Shown: positions 46,001 to 54,411, counted from the stretch's first letter. The stretch: DNA of 64,000 nucleotides from Neptunicoccus cionae (GCF_014643735.1 NZ_BMKA01000002.1:930001-994000), one strand, 5' to 3'. The notes: generated by a model from the letters alone, not told the origin. Program-made: numbers and translations.

Positions 46001-48791
46001 AAAGACTAATGAAACCGATTTCTGGTGAAAAGGTTTTGATCACCTGTTCCAGCGTTTTCTTTGTTTCGCCGGAGGCTCCATCCGCGCCTTCAGATTGCAG
46101 GCTGCCGTTTTCAATCCTGGAACCGCCAACGATTTGTGTGGAGGTTGCAAGACCAGCCTCACTGCGCACGGATTGCGGGGTGTTGCTGCTGATATCGACG
46201 GGCAATTCGGTAAAACTGCGTAGGCCTTCGGGGTCAGTGTTGCGCAGTGTATCGCGGCGTGTGCTGACTTCGGCCATTACTGCCGGTGTGCAGCTTTCGA
46301 GCGGGAAATCTTCGGCCCGCACTTCGCCCCGCTTTAATGCGACCAGACGAGAACCTGCCTGCTGCATGTCCGACACGCGGGAGACGACAGCTTTGCTATC
46401 TTCCGGCAAGGTGCTGTTTTGCAACGCGAGCACGTGAGAGACCGGGCGCAGGCCGAAGAGGCTGTATTTGCCATCGGCGTCCGTCACAACCATCAGGCCT
46501 TCCTGTGTGATGATCCGGACGCCTGCTACACCGAGTTCCTCAGCGGAATCGCGCACCCCGTTGCCGTTACAATCCATAAAGACCGATCCGATGATAGCGC
46601 CCTTACGAGAGAACACACCGTTGGAAGTATCAAGCGCCACAGTTGCCTGCGCTGTGTTGGACAAGCGGGTTTCACCTGAACCGGCTTGCTGGCCGGTCAG
46701 ATAGGCGCTGTTCACGCGATCGCCCGAGCGGGCAGATGGGGTGAAACGTAACACGTACGTCAGTTCTACAGTTTCAAGTGGGGGGATAATGCCCAACGCA
46801 AAGCGATGCGCGCCCATGGGGTCGACGGACGGTTGGTCAATCGCCACCCCATCAAGCAGAGCTGTGCCCTCGACATAGATTGCGCCACGCGGCAGCGTAT
46901 CGACAAGAATAGCCTGTGTAAGAGCCTGGTTCATACCGTTTTGCGCTTGCACTGTGTAGGTAACGAAATCGCCGGTTTGGGCTTGTCTTTTATTCGCGGT
47001 CTTTTCGATGGACAGTGGAACGCCGTAAAACGGATCGAGGGGAATATCCATTGGATAGACCGGTCCGCCTTCGTGTTTGAAACGATCGCCGTAGGACGCT
47101 TCTGCATCTACGTTGCGGGTGAAGCCGCGAAAATCGGTTCTTTCCGAGGCGAAGGTGTAGTCGGCAGGAGGCAGAACATGTGTGGTGTAGCGGCCCTCAG
47201 AGATGTCGCCGAGCGCGAAAAACCCAGTGGAGTCGCTGATGACTTCGGCGACGACCACGCCAGCGCGGTTCAGCAGTTGAACCGTCGCATTTGAGACCGT
47301 TTCATTGGTCAAGCTGTTGAATACGTAGGATCCAGGACGCACCAGCAGCGTATCGAATACCGTCTGTTCACGGCATTCTGCACGGGCTTGCAGGTTATCA
47401 CCCGGGGCGGAAGCGATCACGCCATCGCCCGATTTGGGCAAGGACATTTGTGCGATTGGCAACAGGGCGGTTGTGAAAATGCCGGTATTTGCACCAGTCT
47501 CGGTGGCGGTGACGGTTTCGGTGTCATTGGTAATGGTGCTTGTGACCTCAATTGTCACAACATCCACGCCTGCAGACGTGTTGCAAGCGCCAGAGGTCAA
47601 AACAAGGCGTGTATCACGGTCCAGATCCGAAGTTTCAGCTGCGGTGTCAGTGTCTGGATCAATGAAATCCAAGGAAGAGGTTACATCAGCTATGCGATCG
47701 AATGAGACAGTATTTGATGGAATTTCTGACAGCGCACCATCGGCAACCATATAAGTCATGGCAGTGTTTTCAACAGTTACCGGACCCAGGTGATCGGAGA
47801 CCAGAACGGCGAAGCTTACATCTGTAGATCGACCAATGGCAAAATCACCTTCATGAAGGAAAGCCACGGCATCCACTGTGGACAAATCTTCTGGCATAGT
47901 GCTTTGGTAGCTGTGTTTTCTTTGCCCGCGCTGATGATATCCGGCGATCATTTTGCCAGCTGGAGATGTGGATAGAAGAGTTGTGTTCAGGGGGATGGCG
48001 TCCCGCAGGACGATGCCGCGAAAGGACACGCCATCTAGAAAAATATTTTGCCCGTCCAGCACAGAGTAAGCAGAAACGATGGTTTCGGCATTGTTTCGCA
48101 GGGCCAGCGTGAATGTAGCAATTTCGCCATCCGGTGCATCACGGCGTTCAAGCTTTTTGCGCAGTTGCAGGGCTTGATCCACGATGACAACCATACCGCG
48201 GCCTTCACCTTCGGCTTTTACCGATTCACCCGAATTGGCGGAGAAGGCTGTGATCCGCAGATTTGATTCTTCGCTGTCGTCAAGCAAGGCAGTGGCTGAA
48301 ACGCGGAAACGATAGATCAGTTTTACGGATTCTGACGTGGCGATTGGCAAAGTGTCGCCCTTGAAAATCTCGCGTTCGTCGGCGTCAATGACACCGTTTC
48401 CGTTCGCATCGATGAACAGAGCGGTGTCTGTCAGCATCAGTGATTTTTCGGCGTTTTTGATCCAAGCACTGTAGATCAGATCGACGTTGCCGGTGTTTGT
48501 AATTTCGTAGGCGTGTTCGGCAAAAGCGCCGCGCGACAACCTGAGATCGGTCCGGCCGGTGATTTCCAGTGCGGGCACTTCGCGGACGAGAGCCTCAACA
48601 GGGTTGGACCGGACTGTTTCGCTGATGCCCAGACCACGGTGGAAATAAGTGGCAGAGGCGATATTCCTGATAATGCTTCCGCCAGGTGCAATCTCGGAGA
48701 CTGCGGGGCTGGAGACGCTTAGACCAAGAGCGGTGCCCAGGATCAATGCGTGACAGGATTTCTTGATTTGATTGAATGCCGAGCAGAGCAT
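43050..48791 (-). CDS. Giant secreted DUF11/SdrD-like protein with C-terminal outer-membrane beta-barrel domain
   Basis: This 1913-residue protein has a signal peptide (about 1-32). An N-terminal Ig-like domain follows, with a calcium-type loop DANGNGVIDADE at 128-139. A regulatory beta-sandwich lies at about 485-560, a DUF11 domain at about 590-705 (SIEKTANKRQAQTGDFVTYT), and an SdrD B-like domain with DCNGNGVRD at 740-748. From about 1125 to the end the sequence alternates polar and hydrophobic residues with aromatic girdle residues (LYVSFERGASSLVYGD, KGLYLRLRLKL). This is the look of a long outer-membrane beta-barrel of some 790 residues. I infer a surface-anchored adhesin or scaffold. It is the last of three leftward DUF11 genes. 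Its function is unknown. Confidence 0.82.
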   Translation of the reverse strand: MLCSAFNQIKKSCHALILGTALGLSVSSPAVSEIAPGGSIIRNIASATYFHRGLGISETVRSNPVEALVREVPALEITGRTDLRLSRGAFAEHAYEITNTGNVDLIYSAWIKNAEKSLMLTDTALFIDANGNGVIDADEREIFKGDTLPIATSESVKLIYRFRVSATALLDDSEESNLRITAFSANSGESVKAEGEGRGMVVIVDQALQLRKKLERRDAPDGEIATFTLALRNNAETIVSAYSVLDGQNIFLDGVSFRGIVLRDAIPLNTTLLSTSPAGKMIAGYHQRGQRKHSYQSTMPEDLSTVDAVAFLHEGDFAIGRSTDVSFAVLVSDHLGPVTVENTAMTYMVADGALSEIPSNTVSFDRIADVTSSLDFIDPDTDTAAETSDLDRDTRLVLTSGACNTSAGVDVVTIEVTSTITNDTETVTATETGANTGIFTTALLPIAQMSLPKSGDGVIASAPGDNLQARAECREQTVFDTLLVRPGSYVFNSLTNETVSNATVQLLNRAGVVVAEVISDSTGFFALGDISEGRYTTHVLPPADYTFASERTDFRGFTRNVDAEASYGDRFKHEGGPVYPMDIPLDPFYGVPLSIEKTANKRQAQTGDFVTYTVQAQNGMNQALTQAILVDTLPRGAIYVEGTALLDGVAIDQPSVDPMGAHRFALGIIPPLETVELTYVLRFTPSARSGDRVNSAYLTGQQAGSGETRLSNTAQATVALDTSNGVFSRKGAIIGSVFMDCNGNGVRDSAEELGVAGVRIITQEGLMVVTDADGKYSLFGLRPVSHVLALQNSTLPEDSKAVVSRVSDMQQAGSRLVALKRGEVRAEDFPLESCTPAVMAEVSTRRDTLRNTDPEGLRSFTELPVDISSNTPQSVRSEAGLATSTQIVGGSRIENGSLQSEGADGASGETKKTLEQVIKTFSPEIGFISLSDQDRLTRRTLSLRVKGPADLGLNLIVNGQKIGGSRIGERSTWAGGNVQAIEYVAVKLVAGENLLQLVGKDPFGNIRKSQEIRVFAPGDAQKIKLVGPKAASASPTERVKFTVQILDTKGELVKAATVVTLNARRGIWDVKDIRANQPGVQIYVDSGIAEVSLIPPQMAGPDLLSAQSGTLGRAEASILFSPNLEERILVGVLEGTVARQSGGQLLNEGEFSAFEDTNTGLRGEIFMKGRVGRETLMTLRYSSDSDEEDRLFRDINTDESYPVYGDESERGYDGQSSSDLYVSFERGASSLVYGDIAIEPGSSAFELGGLRTVTTGVKANWQGERTRVTAFAARTSQEIRTLEIAGRGVSGPYEVDLAGYQEGSDQVDVIVRDRDTGVILSETRLRRMSDYLLDFFLNTIVFDTPLRQADPLGNPVSFRITYNIEGSSGEKYWLYGVEAISELNDRVTIGARAIHSDGAAGTEERYKIYSAFLQNKINDNATLEAEVAQAEDGFGQRGYAGRIAYDYVSEDTRFRFEAARTGLKFAPVGSSVRAGMAQVSLDYERRLSDSRTLVASADYQSDFATKQETLGAEILVRGVVNETLTRASGFRMVVEKSPLDKQTTTYFKDEAVWRPVSTPGMVMKFVKELPLSGEGQGKFIVAADYHVREDLRVFGEFELSFGDLGDKLTRAHIGVEYRVNHWLDGRTEVTTNPGDLGDDLLVQGFSTRLELNERTSLDMTLEHSLNLSRPDSGLTSIALGGAWESRDGNWVAEANLDQTFEKTGNTFYADIGMAGEISPGVTVLARGRHARDGRSGQNARIRERLRVGAAYRPLDDARFNALGWYEYQRDRDINEETQHLWSLAGTWDLQPDLRVNGKYAGQYSSLSSPLGGIETASLTQLLQAGVTWDALPEKLELSGNVYHMWDDDGFAAQAYGIEAGYVFAEGAMVSIGYNHATEQLPFQSRHFQKGLYLRLRLKLTENLWDQLDNFLSQ

Positions 48792-48844
48792 TTTATAAAC
48801 CAGTTCTGACTTGAGGGAATGGATGAGAAGAATGGGGCAGGGAT

Positions 48845-48875
48845 GCTCTCCCCGGGTTAGGGGCCCGGAGAGAGC
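48845..48875 (-). promoter_or_regulatory. Hairpin between the 885-residue and giant DUF11 genes
   Basis: GCTCTCCCCGGG (48845-48856) pairs with CCCGGAGAGAGC (48864-48875) with one mismatch, giving a stable stem 9 bp past the stop of the 885-residue gene. No U-run follows leftward, so partial termination or mRNA stabilisation is more likely than full stop. It may make the upstream protein more abundant than the giant one. Confidence 0.6.
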
Positions 48876-48883
48876 GGTTTTGC

Positions 48884-51541
48884 CTATTCAGCGACCTTCA
48901 CTGTGAATTCCAGTCGGGCGTAATCACCCGGGAGGACAGTGTTGTGGAAGCTTTCAGCGGTCGTGCCGGTGATGGTCACAGAGCTGGAAGGTTCCGCAGG
49001 GTAGACACTGTAGGCACAGGCGCCGCCGCAAGATTCGATGGATGTGTATGCTGGAGCTACATCCTGAATTTTTACGTTGCCTGCATTCGTGGTGCCTGTG
49101 TTTGCCGCCTCGATTTGGTAGCGGATACACTGACCGGGTTCGACATCCTGACGTTCGGTGGTGAATGTGCCCACTGTGCCATCGCAGCTTGCGTCAATGT
49201 ACTGCATCTTGGTCAATGTGATGTCGCCAGAGACGATGATTACACGATCTTCAACAGCGTTGTTGGACGTGTCGATGTCCGCGTCTGCATCTGCGTTCAG
49301 AAGGTTCTCGATAGAGATTGTTCCGATTTCGGACAGACCAGGAGTTGCCGTGGACGGTGTTTGGACACGATAGATCAGGGAGATGGTTTCACCAGCGGCG
49401 ATACCGTTAGACCCTACGCCGAGGTTGTCTACCAGATCATCAAAGTTGTCGATGACGATCTCAGTCGGGTCCAGAGCACCGTTGCCATTGGCATCCCAGA
49501 AGATCGCACCTGAGAAGTCTGTCAGACCGGTTTGGGTCAGCGCACCTTCGGTGATATCGATGTTCGAGTTGTTGGTGATCTTGTGGATCATATCAACCAC
49601 ACCACCCGGAGATGCCTGTGCTTCTTGATCCGCTTCGATCTGCACGTCGACCACTTTATTCACGGTCACTTGGTTGATGATGCGATCGGACTGGCCGGTT
49701 ACGGCAGACGCAACTTTGATATCAATCAGCGTATTGCTTGGCGGGTATCCTTCGGTCGGTGTGATGACGACGATAAAGTCTTTATTGCCACCTGCCGGGA
49801 TTGTACCGGTGTTCGATACCACGGTTCCGTCAGTCAGTTGGAATTCAACGGTCCAACCGGTCGGGATTGGCTGATCCAGCGTGATGTTGAAGCTGTCGGA
49901 GGTTGGTCCGCCGTTTTCAACATTCATCGGGAAAGAAACAGGTACACCGGGGTCAGTTGCGGAAGTTACCCAAGGGTTTGCCCCGTTTGTGGGGTTTGCG
50001 CCATCGCCTTCAGAACCGGCAACGTCATTTTCAAGATCGATTGCTGCTGCCAAAACCGCGCCTGTGAATTCCGCTGTGGAGCTGTCAAAGCTGCCGCTGT
50101 TTTCCGAAGTTGCCACAACATTGGCTGTAAATTCGGACGTTGGGACTGGGGAAACATCAGTTGGCAGGGTGGCCAGCAAGGTTACTTTGCGGGTTTCACC
50201 GGAAGCCAATGGTCCGACTGTGCCTACGATTGGTGTTGCACCGTCTTCGGCAACCATGCGGAACGTCGTACCGCTGGGGAAGTCGATGTTGGTGACATCC
50301 AGAGTGTAGCTGTCAGTGACGTTAGATGTGTTGGAGATCACAAACTCGAAAGGAATTGTGGCGCCTTGCGATACATCTGCGCTGTCTTCAACAATGTCGT
50401 TGGCAGTGGCGTCTGTATCAGTTGCTGATGCAACTGTGCCGTCCCGTGTGCCGTCCAGATTGATTTTCGTGTCATCAATCTCAAGGCTGAACTGCTCGTC
50501 CGCTGTGATCTGTGCAGTGTTGGAGTCGGGGAAGGCGGTTCCGTCAACCGATTGTGTCGCAGTGTTGGGGATGATGCCGGCTGGCACATCGTCTGCCACG
50601 GTGGCTTTAAAGGTAACTGTGCCGGATCGACCGGAAGGTACGCTGCTCAGGACGAACTGGAGTGTTTGTGCAGAGTCATAGGACCATGCGATAGTTTGTC
50701 CGCCGCCGTTGGTTTTGTCAGTTGCAGCTGCGCCATTGCTTTCATCCATAGTGCCGGTGGCATCCGACCATGTTGCCGAGTTTGCAACGTAGTCCAGACG
50801 ACTATCCAGAATATCCTGCACAATATAGTTGCTGGCATCTGTCAGACCGGTGCTGGAGTAGGTCAGCTTGATGGTCACCTCATCGCCGGAGTCGACAATC
50901 GCGTTGTTACCGGTGCCGGAGGCTGGGTCGACTGTCATCGACTTGACCACTTCGACGATTGCGCCGGTTGAGATGGTCAGTGTGTCTGTATTTGTGTCGG
51001 TAATCGTGTTGTCCAACACGGATACAGCTTCGACAGTGATGTCATCTGTACCTGTTTCGGCAGCATCGGCAGTTGCTTCGATGACGAAACCGAACTGTTC
51101 ACCCGGAGCAAGAACCGGAGTTTCTGTGATGGGCGTCGCGCTGTCTGCTACACCGTCCATATCCGCATCAGGATAGAAGACCAGTGTTGTATCCAATGCG
51201 CCTGTGTTTTGTTCGGTTGCAGACAACGTGAAGTAATCAGGCCCGTTACCGTCATTGGTGATAACGTGCGGCAGAAACGCTTTACCACCTGGTGCGATTG
51301 CTTCGGAGTTGTCCGAAATCATTGTCAAACCGGCCACTTGTTGAACAACTGTTTCAACTTTGTTCGATGTGACGGTGATAGAGTCACCGGAACTGTTTGT
51401 ATAAGTCGCGACTGCTTGGTTGCCGATCACGGATCCGGCTTCCGGCGGTGCCGCCATTGCTGCGGCCCCTACGACCGACAGAAGTGCGGCTGTAGAACAG
51501 CCACGGAGGAAGATTGAACTAGAATTCACTTTACTCACCAT
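48884..51541 (-). CDS. Secreted DUF11-repeat protein
   Basis: This 885-residue protein has a signal peptide (cleavage near residue 30, AAAMA). It contains several Ig-like DUF11 domains with phrases such as EVTIKLTYSSTGLTDASNY, GRSGTVTFKATVADDVPAG and CIRYQIEAANTGTTNAGNVK. Calcium-type loops occur at 125-133 (DADMDGVAD) and 683-691 (DANGNGALD). Its N-terminal module (GSVIGNQAVATYTNSS, SNKVETVVQQV) matches that of the giant protein (GSIIRNIASATYFHRG, SNPVEALVREV), so the two are related. It is very low in Lys and lacks a membrane anchor or barrel, so it is probably released or held by the giant protein. The ATG has no evident ribosome-binding site. Confidence 0.85.
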   Translation of the reverse strand: MVSKVNSSSIFLRGCSTAALLSVVGAAAMAAPPEAGSVIGNQAVATYTNSSGDSITVTSNKVETVVQQVAGLTMISDNSEAIAPGGKAFLPHVITNDGNGPDYFTLSATEQNTGALDTTLVFYPDADMDGVADSATPITETPVLAPGEQFGFVIEATADAAETGTDDITVEAVSVLDNTITDTNTDTLTISTGAIVEVVKSMTVDPASGTGNNAIVDSGDEVTIKLTYSSTGLTDASNYIVQDILDSRLDYVANSATWSDATGTMDESNGAAATDKTNGGGQTIAWSYDSAQTLQFVLSSVPSGRSGTVTFKATVADDVPAGIIPNTATQSVDGTAFPDSNTAQITADEQFSLEIDDTKINLDGTRDGTVASATDTDATANDIVEDSADVSQGATIPFEFVISNTSNVTDSYTLDVTNIDFPSGTTFRMVAEDGATPIVGTVGPLASGETRKVTLLATLPTDVSPVPTSEFTANVVATSENSGSFDSSTAEFTGAVLAAAIDLENDVAGSEGDGANPTNGANPWVTSATDPGVPVSFPMNVENGGPTSDSFNITLDQPIPTGWTVEFQLTDGTVVSNTGTIPAGGNKDFIVVITPTEGYPPSNTLIDIKVASAVTGQSDRIINQVTVNKVVDVQIEADQEAQASPGGVVDMIHKITNNSNIDITEGALTQTGLTDFSGAIFWDANGNGALDPTEIVIDNFDDLVDNLGVGSNGIAAGETISLIYRVQTPSTATPGLSEIGTISIENLLNADADADIDTSNNAVEDRVIIVSGDITLTKMQYIDASCDGTVGTFTTERQDVEPGQCIRYQIEAANTGTTNAGNVKIQDVAPAYTSIESCGGACAYSVYPAEPSSSVTITGTTAESFHNTVLPGDYARLEFTVKVAE

Positions 51542-51570
51542 TTGTTAAGGTTTGGATTGGTTGGGGTTGA

Positions 51571-51579
51571 GGGGGGGGG
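51571..51579 (-). repeat. Homopolymer tract (C9 on the coding strand) in the DUF11 leader
   Basis: Nine consecutive G on the + strand (C9 in the mRNA) lie 30 bp before the ATG of the 885-residue gene, in a C/A-rich leader. Such tracts can change length by slippage and so alter expression. Confidence 0.7.
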
Positions 51580-51588
51580 TAATTTCTT

Positions 51589-51608
51589 CCGAGTGGAGCG
51601 CCACTCGG
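51589..51608 (-). promoter_or_regulatory. Hairpin after the small DUF11 gene
   Basis: CCGAGTGG (51589-51596) and CCACTCGG (51601-51608) form a perfect 8-bp stem with a 4-base loop, 2 bp past the stop of the 170-residue gene. Leftward the transcript is C-rich rather than U-rich, so it is more likely an attenuator or an mRNA 3'-end protector. Confidence 0.55.
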
Positions 51609-51610
51609 GC

Positions 51611-52123
51611 CTAATTTACGATCACGCGGTACGAATTCTCTGAGGCGCCACCACCGGGCAGCGGAGAGTCGAGGACCCAGCGAACAGCTTCGATTGCTTC
51701 AGCTGGAACTGGCTCAAGCCGTTCCGAACCGTCAGCGTCGACGACTTTGCGCATGGCTGGGAGGGTGGACCATTCAAGTCCGGGTTTGTCCTGATCCAGC
51801 TCGGCTTCGATCTCAAAAGTGGCTGGCAACGAGCTTTCGTGCCGGTCCATCACAAAGGTCACGCCTTCGGGGATCGGGCCGGAAACAACCAGACCGGATA
51901 GATTGTCTTCGGTCGTGTTTTTGTGGGTGATAATATACTGGATGGTTTCACCGGGGGCGACGCTGTCACGTTCGCTCAGCACCTCGTTCCCGTCGGCGTC
52001 CTGTTCCACAATTCGGAAATCGAAGGACGACTTCAACGCATCGGCACTGGCGTGGGGCGCCTGAAATAATACCGCGGCGACAACGACGCCGGCAGCAGAT
52101 AAGATATTTTTCTTAAACAACAT
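51611..52123 (-). CDS. Small secreted DUF11-like protein
   Basis: This 170-residue protein has a signal peptide (about 1-27, VVVAAVLFQAPHASA) and one Ig-like/DUF11 domain: SVAPGETIQYIITHKNTTED, LSGLVVSGPIPEGVTFV and a C-terminal AVRWVLDSPLPGGG. The start at 52123 has AGGAG 8 bp upstream. An in-frame ATG at 52195 would add 24 residues before the signal peptide and is unlikely. It leads the three-gene leftward set and diverges from the hybrid kinase. It could be a subunit or cap of a structure formed with the two larger proteins, but that is inference. Confidence 0.8.
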   Translation of the reverse strand: MLFKKNILSAAGVVVAAVLFQAPHASADALKSSFDFRIVEQDADGNEVLSERDSVAPGETIQYIITHKNTTEDNLSGLVVSGPIPEGVTFVMDRHESSLPATFEIEAELDQDKPGLEWSTLPAMRKVVDADGSERLEPVPAEAIEAVRWVLDSPLPGGGASENSYRVIVN

Positions 52124-52572
52124 GTGATAGCTCCTTTTGGCCCCATCCCTAAGAGGCCGGTTTGTTTGAAACGCTTTCGAAACACCGAGAGGCATCCGAG
52201 AACGATTAAGCTTTCACATTGATTGTGCTGTCCGAGCTATCCCCCCGAACGCATACCGAGAGCCGCATTTGATTAGGAAAATGCGCACAAGTCGTAAGGG
52301 ACTGGACCGATGCGTAGCGTCAGTATCCAATCGTTTTATGGTCCTATCCTTATGAGCACAGGTTTCCCCCAAGCGCGTGGCTGATCCGCGCGCTGAAAGA
52401 CTCTCTCGAACAGAGAATCACCTGCCTCGGCCCAATCGATTTGATTAAAAAACGATATAAGTATTAGATACTTACTGGTTCAGGTGCGTTGAAAACCCCA
52501 AGCGAACCTGCCATTCTTCAGGCTTAGAACCTCACACGATTTATATTCACGGCACAACCGGAGGAGCGCTTG
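52124..52572. other. Long non-coding gap between the DUF11 genes and the hybrid kinase
   Basis: This 449-bp region has no convincing gene on either strand. It must hold the promoters of both divergent units. It contains the dyad at 52458-52474 and a TTTCGAAA palindrome near 52175-52182 close to the DUF11 side. Confidence 0.55.
52458..52474. promoter_or_regulatory. Perfect dyad, possible operator
   Basis: TAAGTAT-TAG-ATACTTA is a 17-bp perfect inverted repeat about 100 bp before the kinase start. LuxR-type regulators bind short AT-rich dyads, so the nearby NarL-type regulator is a candidate binder. Confidence 0.45.
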
Positions 52573-54411
52573 ATGCGGACTGTTCAAATGCAATCCAAGG
52601 AAATACCTAAGGCCTCTGAGCAGATTTTTGACCGGTCCGTTTCTTGCAATGGTCCCTTTAATCCGATGATGTGCTACACACTTGATCAGTCGGCGATGGG
52701 GGCTGCAACAGGGCTTAGGGAGTTTGATGTCTCTCTTACGGCGCCTCGGATAGCCGGTCGTATCTTGGTAGGGTTGCCACCGCGCACCCCAAGTATTCAT
52801 CCGCGCGACGGGCTACACCTCCGGCAGGTGCCGGACTCAAAGGAACAAGGTAAAAGCCCGGGGACAGACCGCCCTGCGGATATCCTAAACGATATTCCGG
52901 ACCTCATTCTTCGGTGTAGTGCTGGGGGTCAAATCCTCTACTCTAACGATGCTTTCAGGGCGTTCTGTGAAGGCATGACGGACAACACATCGCAGATTGC
53001 AGTCCAAATGTTTACAGCGGGCCATTCCCGCGAAACTTTTAAGGCCGCTATCGCCGGGCTGACCCGTGACGCACCGCATACGGTATTACAGCAGACTGTT
53101 TTCCCGCCCCAAAGTGCCGCGCGCGTGATTGAATGGTCGATTACCAAAAGGTTTGAGGGCAGCGCATTCATTGAACTTCTTTGTGTCGGGCGAGATGTCT
53201 CGACCCACGCAGTAGAAAAAAAGGAATTGTTGGCGCGCGCTATAAGATCGGAGACCGAAAGCGACGCGAAATCCGCATTTGTCGCGGACATCGGTCACGA
53301 ACTGAAAAATCCGCTGAACGGCATCATGGGCATGGCGCACCTACTCCAATGTTCTGTGCACGCGGGCCGCGAGACTGGCTATATAAAAAATATCCTAGCA
53401 GCGGGAGATGAACTTCAGACGCTGCTGAAGGACATCGTGGATCTTGGGGTCATGGATGCAGACGCGATGGAAGTGGCCAGGGAACCGTTTCACATGTCCG
53501 ACATCTTTGAAAAGGTGGGGTCGCTGTACGGCACGGCTGCAATAGACGCGCATAAACCGTTTCAATTTCATCTTGAACGAAGTTGCAGACGTTTGCTTGT
53601 CGGTTGTCATGGCCGCATCAAGCAGGTTTTGACGAACCTTCTTATCAACACGATCAAATACGCGAGCGCGGGTACGATTCAAATTACCGCTTCAATCGAA
53701 TTCCCAACACGTGGCGAGCCAACTCTGTATGTGTTCGTCGATGATCAGGGGCCGGGCATCGCGGATGAAGATAAATCCCGGATTTTTAAACGCTTTGCCC
53801 GCCTCGATGGTGGGGCGACCATGCCGGAAGGGCACGGCTTGGGGTTGTCGATATCTAAGCAGATATGCCAGATGCACGGAGGGACCTTAATCGTCGAGGA
53901 TTCCAATCGAGGGGGTTCTCGGTTCAGGGCGAGCTTTCGCGTCTCCCCGTCGCAAGACAACGTTTTGCCCCCCGCCACTCCACTGGCGAAATTGCAGGGT
54001 GCGGCACTTGGCCTGAATATTCTGGTCGTGGAAGACAACGAACTGAACGCGACTTTCATGAAGCAGATTCTCGGCCAGTCAGGGGCCAGTGTCTCCGTCG
54101 CGGAAAACGGCGCAGTGGGGCTGGATCGAATACTGAAAGAAGATTTCGACATCGTTTTCACTGACATTCGTATGCCGGTTATGGATGGTATCGAAATGTT
54201 GGAGGCGTTTGAAAAATGCCGCGCTAAAAGTCACAAAATACCACAGTTCATCGCCTGTAGCGGGGGGGCCGAAACGGAGGACGGGCCGAGCCTTCGATCC
54301 ATTGGTTTTAACGCGGCGGTAGAAAAACCCGTTTCCATCGCAAATATCAGCAGGCTTCTTTCAGATTTCGTGGCGGGAGATTCGGCGAATGTAACCAGTG
54401 GCAGCCTCTAA
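52573..54411 (+). CDS. Soluble hybrid histidine kinase (PAS-like, HisKA, HATPase, REC)
   Basis: The order in this 612-residue protein is: an unassigned N-terminal region (1-100), a PAS-like sensor domain (about 105-215), HisKA with the phosphorylated His at about 241 (FVADIGHELKNPLNG), and an ATPase domain. The ATPase has an N box (VLTNLLINTIKYA), G1 (DDQGPGIAD) and G2 (GHGLGLSI). A receiver domain follows with its acceptor Asp at about 531 (DIVFTDIRMPVMDG). No transmembrane segment is visible, so it senses a cytosolic cue. A C-terminal receiver implies transfer through an Hpt protein, such as the one at 41.3-41.9 kb. ATG 52573 has AGGAG upstream. Confidence 0.93.
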   Translation: MRTVQMQSKEIPKASEQIFDRSVSCNGPFNPMMCYTLDQSAMGAATGLREFDVSLTAPRIAGRILVGLPPRTPSIHPRDGLHLRQVPDSKEQGKSPGTDRPADILNDIPDLILRCSAGGQILYSNDAFRAFCEGMTDNTSQIAVQMFTAGHSRETFKAAIAGLTRDAPHTVLQQTVFPPQSAARVIEWSITKRFEGSAFIELLCVGRDVSTHAVEKKELLARAIRSETESDAKSAFVADIGHELKNPLNGIMGMAHLLQCSVHAGRETGYIKNILAAGDELQTLLKDIVDLGVMDADAMEVAREPFHMSDIFEKVGSLYGTAAIDAHKPFQFHLERSCRRLLVGCHGRIKQVLTNLLINTIKYASAGTIQITASIEFPTRGEPTLYVFVDDQGPGIADEDKSRIFKRFARLDGGATMPEGHGLGLSISKQICQMHGGTLIVEDSNRGGSRFRASFRVSPSQDNVLPPATPLAKLQGAALGLNILVVEDNELNATFMKQILGQSGASVSVAENGAVGLDRILKEDFDIVFTDIRMPVMDGIEMLEAFEKCRAKSHKIPQFIACSGGAETEDGPSLRSIGFNAAVEKPVSIANISRLLSDFVAGDSANVTSGSL

